Origin: Paenibacillus agricola
Lineage (GTDB): Bacteria; Bacillota; Bacilli; Paenibacillales; NBRC-103111
DNA: 64,000 nt
NCBI RefSeq assembly: GCF_011440305.1
Contig: NZ_JAAOIW010000004.1
Coordinates: forward strand, 124,001-188,000
Reading direction: 5' to 3'
How positions within the stretch are numbered: position 1 is the first letter of the stretch; each line of letters starts with the position of its first letter. The position numbers and the translations under genes are program-made. Of this stretch, positions 28,143 through 36,208 are shown piece by piece. A model generated the notes under the pieces. That model was given only the letters and a program-made list of their open reading frames with translations. It searched no databases and had not been told where the DNA came from.

Positions 28143-28955
28143 TTACGACATTAAAGCCCCAATCGCACCGCTGTATTCACCATTTCGCAAAACGGTAGGC
28201 ACTGCGCCTCTAAGCACCGTGTAATTAACGACTGTATCTCTTAGCACGTCATTGCCGATAAAGGATGAGCCTATGTACACAATAGATGAAGCACCGTTTT
28301 GAGTTGCTGCTTGCACACTAATCGTAGTAATGGTTTCCCCTACAAGTCCGATAACGGAAGCTAAGATGTCCGAGTTTTGGCGGGTAGTTTGATGCTGGAG
28401 TACATTGCCAAAATTGCTCGCGGTCAGGTCACCGGGAATCGGAGGCACCATCCCTTCATAAATATCGCTAACCTTCAAGTCAATGAATTTGCGATTTCCC
28501 TGACGTGACACCTCAACAATTTCTGCATAATTCTGGATACCCGTAAGCAAGAAGGAAAGTCCCATCAACGTCCCTCCCCCCACTCCGATGCCACCAAGAC
28601 GATGGTGCTTTTGCTTATCCACAAAATGAATAGAGGTGCCCGTCCCCACATTGGTTAGCACAAATGGCTCATCTGAGAGCTTCTGCATGTCCATTAAATA
28701 TTGAACCCCATTACAGGTTGCGTCGAACTCTACCAAGGTGCGGATTGGACGGTTTAAGAGGTCATGAAGCTGCTTCGCCTTACCCCCTGTCACACAAATT
28801 TCAGCACCCGCAAAATGCTCTTGAATCCATGCGGCGGCCATGGCGATTTCGGAAACCGGAAACTTTTCGAAGCTTAGCTCTTGCTGGTCATTCCTATAGG
28901 CTATTTTGATCAGGGTGCCCCCTGCATCTACGCCAACGCTATTATACTTTTCCAA
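28143..28955 (-). CDS. coaW: Type II pantothenate kinase
   Basis: A 270-residue kinase for the first step of coenzyme A synthesis. VGVDAGGTLIKIAY is the ASKHA phosphate-1 motif, NVGTGTSIHFV and LGGIGVGGGTLMGL match the nucleotide and substrate loops of staphylococcal and Bacillus CoaW, and IVYIGSSFIGN is near the end. Bacteria often carry this form beside CoaX; type II enzymes resist CoA feedback. It starts at a TTG, behind a weak GTAGGCG site. Confidence 0.92.
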   Translation of the reverse strand: MEKYNSVGVDAGGTLIKIAYRNDQQELSFEKFPVSEIAMAAAWIQEHFAGAEICVTGGKAKQLHDLLNRPIRTLVEFDATCNGVQYLMDMQKLSDEPFVLTNVGTGTSIHFVDKQKHHRLGGIGVGGGTLMGLSFLLTGIQNYAEIVEVSRQGNRKFIDLKVSDIYEGMVPPIPGDLTASNFGNVLQHQTTRQNSDILASVIGLVGETITTISVQAATQNGASSIVYIGSSFIGNDVLRDTVVNYTVLRGAVPTVLRNGEYSGAIGALMS

Positions 28956-29000
28956 AATATCGCCTACTTTTTATGTTATGGTGTTGTAACGTTACTTTTC

Positions 29001-29900
29001 TTATACAGATGTTATTTCTATTTGAAATTCCTTCACGTACACGCCCGAGCCGCTAATCGTTACCTCGTAATTATTATCAGCCGGTGTAACCGTTACCTCA
29101 ACCTGGCCTTCGCGTTCCATTTCGTGACCCTGCTCGACTACTAGCTGAATAGGTTCATCGATTCCGTTACGTATGTATGTTGCATAATAAGCACCCATTA
29201 CACCAGACGCCGTTCCCGTAACCGGATCTTCTATGGTACCTGAATAGGGAGAGGAAAAATGGCGGGCATGCATATCTGCTGCTGGATCATAGGTTTCCAT
29301 GCAAAAAGGATGGATTGAAGCTCTTGGCATTCCCCTTAGCACCTCAGGAAACTGAATATTATTAGGTACCATTCTTTGAAAAGCTCCCAGCTCTTTGATC
29401 GGAACCAGCAAAGTCCAGATCCCGGTACTCCCGTAAACTGTTGGCTTTTGCAAATCCAAATCTTCTAAAGTAAGTCCAATAGAAGCAGCCAGCTCATCTA
29501 GCTTTCCATCAAAAACGACAAATTGGGCAGGGGATTGCTGCATAGTAATTATCGGAAATCCACTTTCAGATAAACGAATTTGCATCGGCAGAAGGCCGGC
29601 TTTCGTTTCCAGTTTCAAATCCTCAAGGCTTAACAGCCCCCTTGTTGTTAACGCATATAAGCTTGCCACCGTTGCATGGCCACAAAGATTCATTTCATGT
29701 CCCGGCGTGAAATAACGGATTCTCAGATCAGCAACCTCCGATTTTACAATAAATGAGGTTTCATTGAACCCTACCCGTCGGGCAATTTCCAACATCTGGA
29801 TGTCGGTTAAATCATCTGCGTCTAACACAACTCCAGCCGGATTTCCTTTATCGGGCAGCCTGCTAAATGCATTGTACTGGTAGACCGTGACTTGTTTCAT
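29001..29900 (-). CDS. PhzF-family isomerase/epimerase
   Basis: A 299-residue protein with YNAFSRLPDKGNPAGVV, RVGFNETSFIV and MNLCGHATVASLYAL, the PhzF signature with the glutamate and glycine-rich GHAT region, and a C-terminal VTGTASGVMGAYYA repeating the fold. PhzF proteins catalyse isomerisation in phenazine synthesis, but most Bacillota members act on unknown small molecules. No phenazine genes are nearby. I start at the ATG at 29900 behind GGAGG (eight bases). Confidence 0.9.
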   Translation of the reverse strand: MKQVTVYQYNAFSRLPDKGNPAGVVLDADDLTDIQMLEIARRVGFNETSFIVKSEVADLRIRYFTPGHEMNLCGHATVASLYALTTRGLLSLEDLKLETKAGLLPMQIRLSESGFPIITMQQSPAQFVVFDGKLDELAASIGLTLEDLDLQKPTVYGSTGIWTLLVPIKELGAFQRMVPNNIQFPEVLRGMPRASIHPFCMETYDPAADMHARHFSSPYSGTIEDPVTGTASGVMGAYYATYIRNGIDEPIQLVVEQGHEMEREGQVEVTVTPADNNYEVTISGSGVYVKEFQIEITSV

Positions 29901-30041
29901 CCGCTCATCCTCCAATCCATAAAATTTTTCCCATAGTAGCATCAACCACCAAATATTGCAACCTTTTTAACAATCAGGAACATTTCAGGTTAATTCGAGA
30001 ATAGGATCGAATGTTCGTTTGAAATATATAAAGTATAAACC

Positions 30042-30067
30042 AAAAAAGAGACCACTCCTGCGGTCTC
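30042..30067 (-). terminator. Rho-independent terminator after the SLH/His-rich gene
   Basis: On the minus strand GAGACC, eight bases, GGTCTC, then six T. Confidence 0.82.
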
Positions 30068-30091
30068 ACCGAATTTACTATGCTGAATTTT

Positions 30092-31168
30092 CTAAATCAT
30101 TTTTCTTTTCCTTTTGGCAAACAGCCAACCACCAATCAAGGCTAGTGCCGTCAGCAGGATTAGTGGAACAAATGGGAATTTCGCTACCGCCTCTGGAGTC
30201 CCGCCATTAGTATTTATATGTCCACTCTCAGCCATACTTCCATGCCCACTTGCAGTTGTGCCTCCAGTCCCACTACCGTGTCCACCTCCAGCTGTAGCAC
30301 CAGTTCCACCACCATGCCCACCATGAGCTGAGCTTACAGAGGAGTTCGTACTCGTCTCCTTCGAGCCAACGCCTGCACCCAAATCTAAGCCTGCTGCTTG
30401 TTTATCAAAAATAAGCAGCTGCATCACACCTTCATTGCTCCCCACTTTTTGCGTCCATGACCGAACGAGCTCCTTATTCTTCCACAAAGCCGGATCAACG
30501 GCTGCATTAGCAATTTTGGGATGGTCGCTTAAGCTCCAATCTTTGCCGCCGATTTGCAGGATATAAGTCTTAGTCACTTTTCCTTCTGCATCCTTGGTTT
30601 CCTGTTGACTAATCTCTTCAATCTTGCCTGCCGGACCTGGCGTAAAGCCTGCCATTTCATAGAGAGTTTTATCATGAGTATTGTTGGTGCCATTTGTATG
30701 GCCAGCAGCGTTCCCGCCAACCTGCTGATCCAGATTGGCGGTCATAAATAGCACAAAGGCTTCGCGTGTCAGCTCACTGTCAAGCTGCCCAGTAGCTACC
30801 TTCGCTTGCCCTCCAAAAAAAGCTTGGCTAACCTCGCGATACGTCGCATTGCCTTGCAATGAGCTTACAAGTCCCGCGTTCTCGGCAGCCTTGGCTATAT
30901 CTGATGCTGTAGGGCTAGCCGCTGGAAGCTGCTGGAAGGATCCTGCCCAATAGGCAAGATCCTTTCGGCTTAACGGATCATTGGGCTTAAAAAGCGAAGC
31001 GCCATGCTCGTAGGGGATCACGCCAATTGCACTTAAGCTAACAATTGGCTCCTTAGCAGCAGAAAACTGAATATCCTCGTAAATCGTTTGCTCGTTAACG
31101 ACATGTGCCGAAGCAACGGATGGCAGCAGCAAGCCTAGCATTGTCAATAGCAATAAAAGAATTCGCAT
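30092..31168 (-). CDS. Surface protein with one SLH-like module, His/Gly-rich linker and C-terminal anchor
   Basis: A 358-residue exported protein. Signal peptide 1-22, then an S-layer-homology-like module (residues 30-75: PIVSLSAIGVIPYEHG, LFKPNDPLSRKDLAYW) and a second degenerate one (REAFVLFMTANLD). A middle domain holds KTYILQIGGKDWSL. A linker of about 65 residues (270-325) is rich in Gly and His (HGGHGGGTGA, GHGSMAESGH), and a membrane helix with a KRKRK tail ends the protein. The His-rich part may bind metal, which would fit the Fur-type site upstream. It follows a short gene remnant by about 10 bases. Confidence 0.75.
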   Translation of the reverse strand: MRILLLLLTMLGLLLPSVASAHVVNEQTIYEDIQFSAAKEPIVSLSAIGVIPYEHGASLFKPNDPLSRKDLAYWAGSFQQLPAASPTASDIAKAAENAGLVSSLQGNATYREVSQAFFGGQAKVATGQLDSELTREAFVLFMTANLDQQVGGNAAGHTNGTNNTHDKTLYEMAGFTPGPAGKIEEISQQETKDAEGKVTKTYILQIGGKDWSLSDHPKIANAAVDPALWKNKELVRSWTQKVGSNEGVMQLLIFDKQAAGLDLGAGVGSKETSTNSSVSSAHGGHGGGTGATAGGGHGSGTGGTTASGHGSMAESGHINTNGGTPEAVAKFPFVPLILLTALALIGGWLFAKRKRKMI

Positions 31169-31178
31169 GTCGGTTTCT

Positions 31179-31400
31179 TTACCCCCCTTCCAAAATCAAA
31201 GCACCACCAGCTTGCCGCAAATAATATTGGTCTGTGTTTCCCGGCAATTGCTTCAATTGCTCAGGTCGTATACGAAAGCCTATCAATTCCTCGACCAAGG
31301 TGCTGGGCATGAGAAATCCATTAAAAAAACCAGCCTCCAGCTGTAAAGCAGGTGCCTTTGTTGCATCACTTGTTAAGGCTATGTACTGACAAAAAAAATC
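31179..31400 (-). pseudogene. 3' remnant of an unidentified gene
   Basis: An open frame of about 73 codons with no early start codon ends at 31179, ten bases before the SLH/His-rich gene. It reads SDATKAPALQLEAGFFNGF, PSTLVEELIGFRIRPEQLK and QYYLRQAGGALILEGG, which looks like normal protein. It begins right behind a Fur-type site, as if a larger Fur-controlled gene had lost its front. I do not recognise the family. Confidence 0.45.
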
Positions 31401-31410
31401 TTACAATTAA

Positions 31411-31431
31411 TGAAAATGAATATCAATATCA
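31411..31431 (-). promoter_or_regulatory. Fur-box-like site upstream of the remnant/SLH operon
   Basis: TGAAAATGAATATCAATATCA matches 17 of 21 positions of the symmetric Fur consensus built from TGATAAT units. Iron-dependent repression is therefore likely for the minus-strand operon. Confidence 0.55.
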
Positions 31432-31548
31432 ATAAATGAGAGTGATCGTTTCTTTTACTCGATATTAGCTTGATCTATCAATCTTATTACGTTGTCATTC
31501 GATTTCTTAATCCACTTATAAGAAATGTTGCAGCGCATAAAAAACGCC

Positions 31549-32463
31549 CTATAGCAACAGAGAGTTCCGGCTGGTAAGAAAATATCGTTCCACATCTTGA
31601 CAAAACGCGGTTTCGGCTGGGGTCAGCTTTGTGTTTTTGCGAACTGCAAAACCATTCGTCCGTGTAAGGTTTAAGGAAGAAACCGATCTGGCCTGAAGGC
31701 CTCCATGTTTAATATCATTAATTACTGTTGTATAGGGAAGAAAAGCAATGCCCAGCTTGGACTTAACGGCTTGCTTGATCATTTCGAAATTACTCATCTG
31801 TAAAAAACGCACTTTAACGTGCTGCTTCTCCACTTGCTTTGTAATATATTGCTGCAAATAAGGGCTTTGGGGGAGCAGGATCGTCTCATTATGTAAATCC
31901 CGGCAGTAGAGTACCTTGCGGCTGCTCCAGGCATGGTCTATAGGAAGAATGAGCGGAAAATCGTCCTCGAAAAGAACCGTAATATCATATTGGCTGCGGA
32001 TATATTCATCCTCTTGGTAAATAGGCATAAACGCCACATTCGTTCTACCTTCACGGAGGCAGCGTACGAGATCATCATAACAATAGGTGTAAATCTCCAA
32101 TAATTGCTTCGGAAATTCGGTATGAAAATGGCTTAGAATATCCGAAAAAAAATAACCGGCAATATAGTTGCTCACATAAACAGAAAGTACGGAATCCTGC
32201 TGAGATACCTTTTTAATTTTGATAGCAGCTTCTTCAACGAGAAACGTCATTTGCTTTGCATATTCGAGCAAAACTTCGCCCTGTTTTGTTAGCTGGACGC
32301 TTTTCCCGGTACGGAGAAAAAGCGTGGTCTTAAACAGTTCCTCCAAATGCTGGATATGGTTGCTTATGGTCGGTTGGGAGCAAAATAGCCTTTTGGCTGT
32401 TTCTGTGAAAGAGCTACATTCCGCTAAAACAATAAAGGTCTCCATCTTCTCCAATATTTTCAA
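31549..32463 (-). CDS. LysR-family transcriptional regulator
   Basis: A 304-residue regulator. The N-terminal winged helix reads MKILEKMETFIVLAECSSFT, ETAKRLFCSQPTISNHIQHLE and LTKQGEVLLEYA; the rest is a periplasmic-binding-like effector domain. It begins at a TTG seven bases behind GAGGTG. A strong Fur box lies 40 bases upstream, so iron status may control it. The target is not evident; the SLH/His-rich gene downstream on the same strand is one candidate. Confidence 0.92.
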   Translation of the reverse strand: MKILEKMETFIVLAECSSFTETAKRLFCSQPTISNHIQHLEELFKTTLFLRTGKSVQLTKQGEVLLEYAKQMTFLVEEAAIKIKKVSQQDSVLSVYVSNYIAGYFFSDILSHFHTEFPKQLLEIYTYCYDDLVRCLREGRTNVAFMPIYQEDEYIRSQYDITVLFEDDFPLILPIDHAWSSRKVLYCRDLHNETILLPQSPYLQQYITKQVEKQHVKVRFLQMSNFEMIKQAVKSKLGIAFLPYTTVINDIKHGGLQARSVSSLNLTRTNGFAVRKNTKLTPAETAFCQDVERYFLTSRNSLLL

Positions 32464-32502
32464 ATCACGTCACCTCGATAGGTTTTGGAAAATTATTATA
32501 TT

Positions 32503-32521
32503 GATAAAGATTATCATTATC
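32503..32521. promoter_or_regulatory. Fur box between the LysR gene and the RHH/PIN pair
   Basis: The 19-mer GATAAAGATTATCATTATC differs from the classical Fur consensus only at one arm position (the centre base is free). It could control the LysR gene (40 bases away) or the plus-strand antitoxin-like gene (144 bases away). Confidence 0.75.
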
Positions 32522-32664
32522 ACTCGTAAGTGTCAATAGAAAGCCCTTTACAATATGTGTTCTATCCCCTGAAAATACGGATGGGCTTCGAAGTATATGT
32601 TAAGCAGTTTTATTGGATGAAACTGCTATATTTGCTTTCAAACTTAAACGGAGGTGCTCACCTG

Positions 32665-33012
32665 ATGGATACTGCCAAACATAAGATGCAAAACCGTTTT
32701 GAGCAATGGAAAACAGCAGCAAGCCAGCTCATATCCGGATCCCAATCTGAACCCGGAGAAACAGACGAAGCCACGGTACTGGACCTTGATCCTGGACTGC
32801 TGGACCAATGCCAACTTCAAGCCGATAAACAACATACGACCGTTAGCACCGTAATTAATCATATCCTTCACCAATACTGGTCTGAAACCCATAGTATCGC
32901 TAAACAAGCTATTCCTAGAGACCAATTAGAACGCAATCCGCTGCTTTATTTGGATGGGTTATCCAAACGCGAATTTACCCAGTACCGAGGTGAAACCTAT
33001 GCTGAGAAATGA
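32665..33012 (+). CDS. Ribbon-helix-helix-like antitoxin candidate
   Basis: A 115-residue protein. The middle part, LDPGLLDQCQLQADKQHTTV followed by STVINHILHQYW, looks like a ribbon-helix-helix DNA-binding fold; the C-terminal LYLDGLSKREFTQYRGE may clasp the toxin. GGAGGTG is eight bases before the ATG at 32665. Its end overlaps the PIN gene by 14 bases. The order antitoxin-toxin, the size and the overlap support a type II module. Assignment to a named antitoxin family is not possible by eye. Confidence 0.6.
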   Translation: MDTAKHKMQNRFEQWKTAASQLISGSQSEPGETDEATVLDLDPGLLDQCQLQADKQHTTVSTVINHILHQYWSETHSIAKQAIPRDQLERNPLLYLDGLSKREFTQYRGETYAEK

Positions 33013-33466
33013 AGAACAGGATTTCCGCAAGGCCGTCTTTCTGGACCAAAGCGCATTATCTTCCTTAATGGACGAGCAGCATATTCATTATAGCCGGGCA
33101 AAGGCACTATTTCTCGATTTGGACGACTTGGAGCGCCCCTTAATTACGACCAACTATATTGTGTTCGACACCCATCAATGGTTGAGAAACAGCTTTGGCT
33201 TCGACCATGCGCAATTTTTTATTGATATTGTGGATCAATCAGCCGCCAAAGGGATCATTAAAATCATTCCGGGCAGCCCCGAGCTTGAGCAGGAATCGAA
33301 GCAGTTAATCAGCAGCTGTCCTGATCTGCGGCTGTCGCTTAGTGAAGCCTTAACTGCTGTCGTTATGCTAAGCTATCAAGTAAAACGGATTTTTACTTTC
33401 AACAAAAATTATGATTTTCTATCCACCTTGGATTCGGATATTAAAGTGATGCCAAGCGCAGGCTAG
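32999..33466 (+). CDS. PIN-domain protein, VapC-like toxin candidate
   Basis: A 155-residue PIN-fold protein. VFLDQSALSSLMD carries the first acidic residue (Asp16), TTNYIVFDTHQWL the second helix, LSEALTAVVMLS the central acidic position (Glu116) and FTFNKNYDFL the last (Asp139; the usual Asp two residues after the strand is Asn). PIN proteins of VapBC modules cut RNA with magnesium. The start at 32999 lies six bases after GAGGTG inside the antitoxin end. A perfect 21-bp hairpin closes the unit. Confidence 0.75.
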   Translation: MLRNEEQDFRKAVFLDQSALSSLMDEQHIHYSRAKALFLDLDDLERPLITTNYIVFDTHQWLRNSFGFDHAQFFIDIVDQSAAKGIIKIIPGSPELEQESKQLISSCPDLRLSLSEALTAVVMLSYQVKRIFTFNKNYDFLSTLDSDIKVMPSAG

Positions 33467-33543
33467 AAAACATTAATACTAAGAAAAAAGGCTTACGCGA
33501 TTATACATAACGATTTGCGTTCGCGAGGGCAGGCATATGGGAA

Positions 33544-33596
33544 CAACAAAAGCACCACATCCCCCTATTTAAAGTGGGGATGTGGTGCTTTTGTTG
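33544..33596. terminator. Bidirectional terminator with a perfect 21-bp stem
   Basis: Arms of 21 bases (33544-33564 and 33576-33596) are fully complementary around an 11-base loop; A and T runs inside the arms let it work for both the PIN gene and the convergent flavoprotein gene. Confidence 0.9.
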
Positions 33597-33609
33597 CAGG
33601 GGTATTGAG

Positions 33610-34170
33610 TTATTTCATCATATCGTGATCGACATAACGCTCGCCATTGATTTCACTAATGACGTTAATGGCTACCTTCGCGCCATCGCCTGCGGTAATG
33701 ATCGTATGAACGCTGACACCCGCCGCTGTTCCCGCTGCCCAGATGCCTTCAACGGTTGTTTTGCCATCCGGTTTGGTATCATATACGGTTTTAATCCGTG
33801 GTTCTGTACCTGGCTTCGTGTCGATTCCGATTTGCTGGGCAAGCTCGGTTAAAACTCCAGTCGCCAAAATAATATGCTTGCCTTCATAACGATCGCTTTC
33901 CGTTACAACATGAAAACCTTCCTCGGATTTAACGATATTAATCGCCTTGCCTTGAACCAGCTCAGCCCCAAATTTAGTCGCTTGGCTTTTTCCGATCTCG
34001 ACCAGATCCGGTCCTGAAATCTCTGATACTCCATAATGATTCTCTAACCATGCGCGTTTCGTAATGCTCTGGTCGTTGTCGATAACCAAAGTTTTCTTAC
34101 CTGATTTAGCAGCGAATAAAGCTGCGCTTGCTCCTGCTGGACCCGCTCCGATTACAATAATATCATACAT
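33610..34170 (-). CDS. Short FAD-dependent oxidoreductase (thioredoxin-reductase-like, FAD domain only)
   Basis: A 186-residue flavoprotein. IIVIGAGPAGASAALFAAKSG is split by the GxGxxG FAD motif at residues 7-12, IILATGVL is the GD-like mid motif, and GIWAAGTAAG with ITAGDGAKVAI resembles the last FAD motif. The NADPH domain with its CxxC disulfide, present between these parts in thioredoxin reductase (about 310 residues), is missing. Proteins of this length occur in Bacilli without known function. GGGAG is 11 bases before the ATG. Confidence 0.82.
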   Translation of the reverse strand: MYDIIVIGAGPAGASAALFAAKSGKKTLVIDNDQSITKRAWLENHYGVSEISGPDLVEIGKSQATKFGAELVQGKAINIVKSEEGFHVVTESDRYEGKHIILATGVLTELAQQIGIDTKPGTEPRIKTVYDTKPDGKTTVEGIWAAGTAAGVSVHTIITAGDGAKVAINVISEINGERYVDHDMMK

Positions 34171-34474
34171 CTTGGAATGGTCTCCCTTCGATTAAAATGT
34201 TGATAATAACTTTGTGTAATAGCATGTTTGCTATTCTATATGGTACACAATGGAATTGCCAAAGTCAAAATATGGGGGCTTGGCTGGTGCTGACTGAGCT
34301 CCAAAAGGAATGGATCGTTCTTGGAATTACTTGCTCGGTACATTCAATATTATGTTGTAGGCCTCCTGCTTAGATTACTCATGAATATAGGGGGAAATTT
34401 TTCACATTCCTTGTATAATTGAATGAAGGTAAAGTCATTTTATCCACCACTTGATTCAAAAGGAGACTGTCCGC
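34171..34474. other. Intergenic region before the EamA gene
   Basis: 304 bases between divergent genes with no gene. A TATAAT at 34414-34419 is the likely -10 element of the transporter gene, without a good -35 box. Nothing else was seen. Confidence 0.45.
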
Positions 34475-35392
34475 ATGAATTGGCGATCACCCTATCTTTT
34501 ATTAATAGTAGCCACTTGCTTGTGGGGAGGCAACTTTGTCGTTGGCAAGGTTCTTGTTGCTGATATTCCTCCCATTTTGTTAGCGACGCTTCGTTGGTGT
34601 ATCGCTTTGATCGCCATTACACCTTTATATGTCAAAGAGGCGTGGAAGCATCGACGCTTATTTATCGAGAAATGGAAGGTCTTGTTGTTCCTATCCTTAA
34701 CAGGAGTTGCCGGCTTTAATACACTTGTCTACATCGCTGTGCAATATACAAGCTCGATCAATGCTGCCGTCATGAATGCGGCTACCCCGATCCTGATTAT
34801 TATGGCCACATGGATGATGCTTCGTGAACGAATCCGTCTATCTATATTACCGGGGATTGGGCTGTCCATGCTTGGTGTGCTGTGGATGATAACCCGCGGC
34901 AGCTGGGAAATCCTAATCGGGCTTTCCTTTAATCAAGGCGATTTATGGATGTTGGCCGCGATTATGTGTTGGGCATTATATTCAGTTGGGATGAGGCATT
35001 ACGCTAAGCAAATCCCCAGCCAAGCCTTATTTATGTATACGATCATTCTTTCAGTAGCCATATTGATTCCTCTTTCTGTAGTGGAAACGATGGTGCGCCA
35101 GCCTGTTCTTCACAGCTCGGTTGGAATATGGATGGGCCTGCTTTATATCGGTGTATTGGCTTCGTTAGTGGCCTTCTCGGCCTGGAACCAATCGATTGCC
35201 CTTATTGGACCAGCCCGTTGTGCAGGTTTTTTAAACCTGATCCCTTTATTCAGTACGATTTTTGCCACAGCCTTTACTGGAGAGAGCCTTCATCTATATC
35301 ATTTTATAGGAGCCCTGCTGATCCTCATGGGCATCTATGTAGCCAATCGCAGATTGAAACTGGAGAAAGCTGCACCTTCCGAGCAATCGTGA
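34475..35392 (+). CDS. EamA/DMT-family transporter
   Basis: A 305-residue protein with ten predicted helices in two EamA repeats: LLIVATCLWGGNFVVGKVL at the N-terminus and WMLAAIMCWALYSVGMRHYA at the start of repeat two. DMT carriers of this type export amino acids, purines or other metabolites; the substrate is not predictable. AAAGGAG is nine bases before the ATG at 34475. Confidence 0.9.
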   Translation: MNWRSPYLLLIVATCLWGGNFVVGKVLVADIPPILLATLRWCIALIAITPLYVKEAWKHRRLFIEKWKVLLFLSLTGVAGFNTLVYIAVQYTSSINAAVMNAATPILIIMATWMMLRERIRLSILPGIGLSMLGVLWMITRGSWEILIGLSFNQGDLWMLAAIMCWALYSVGMRHYAKQIPSQALFMYTIILSVAILIPLSVVETMVRQPVLHSSVGIWMGLLYIGVLASLVAFSAWNQSIALIGPARCAGFLNLIPLFSTIFATAFTGESLHLYHFIGALLILMGIYVANRRLKLEKAAPSEQS

Positions 35393-35495
35393 TACCGCTC
35401 TTTGTCTTATATCCCATCTTTTTTTCAAGCGGAATTTATGCTAAATTAAAAAGATAGATGTACCTATCTTCTACTTCAAGGAGTTGAAACAATCG

Positions 35496-35981
35496 ATGAG
35501 CCATGTTGCTTGGGAGCAGTTGGTCTGCGCAGTGTCTGAACAGAAGCAAGCTGATTATCAACAATTCATTCAAAATGGAGGCTACTCCGCTTTTCATCAT
35601 TTGTTAGAAGGTATTAAACAGAAGCTTCGCCATGTTCAGGATTCTGAAATCAAGCAGTTTGGCCAGTGGATCGACCATGCTCAGCAATTATTTCCCGAGC
35701 CTGGTATATTTAGCCCTTCTTGGTCACGAATCTGGGAGGAGCTAAAGCAAATACTTGCCATTAAATCGGGTATTATGCAGCAAATTCCTATAGAAGAACG
35801 AAGCGGTGAATGGCAAATTATTATCGATAATCCCCTTTCGATTCAGGAAATTGTCTGCCATCCGGCTTTAAGCTTTGACGAGGCTGCCTATTTGTATAGC
35901 TATTTCCGTCCAGGCTTGGAGAAAAATGAATACATTCGATTACAAAAGGTTTTAAGCCTTATGACTGATGTCGGCTATTGA
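35496..35981 (+). CDS. Hypothetical protein
   Basis: A 161-residue soluble, helical protein with no motif I recognise (WEQLVCAVSEQKQADYQQFI, SWSRIWEELKQILAI, SFDEAAYLYSYF). AAGGAG is 12 bases before the ATG; a TTG four codons earlier touches the site and is rejected. Follows the EamA gene by about 100 bases and may be co-transcribed. Confidence 0.6.
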   Translation: MSHVAWEQLVCAVSEQKQADYQQFIQNGGYSAFHHLLEGIKQKLRHVQDSEIKQFGQWIDHAQQLFPEPGIFSPSWSRIWEELKQILAIKSGIMQQIPIEERSGEWQIIIDNPLSIQEIVCHPALSFDEAAYLYSYFRPGLEKNEYIRLQKVLSLMTDVGY

Positions 35982-36110
35982 GAGCGTTATCATGACAACA
36001 TTCTCCTGATTTGCTCATAGACCGCCCTATAGTTTTCAGGCAGTCTGTCGAATCTTGGGTGGTTTTATCAAGTATTGCGCTTGCCCGGGAAATAATCGGC
36101 GCACATGGGA

Positions 36111-36144
36111 AATACCCCAGACATGGAACATCGTCTGGGGTATT
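36111..36144. other. Perfect 12-bp hairpin in the convergent gap
   Basis: AATACCCCAGAC and GTCTGGGGTATT flank a ten-base loop. No T run follows on either strand, so it is not a standard terminator although it lies between convergent genes. Confidence 0.45.
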
Positions 36145-36208
36145 CCACCTATCATGGACTCGCACCTAATATAAATGACTAGCTTCGCATATAGTTGTGG
36201 ACTTTAAT

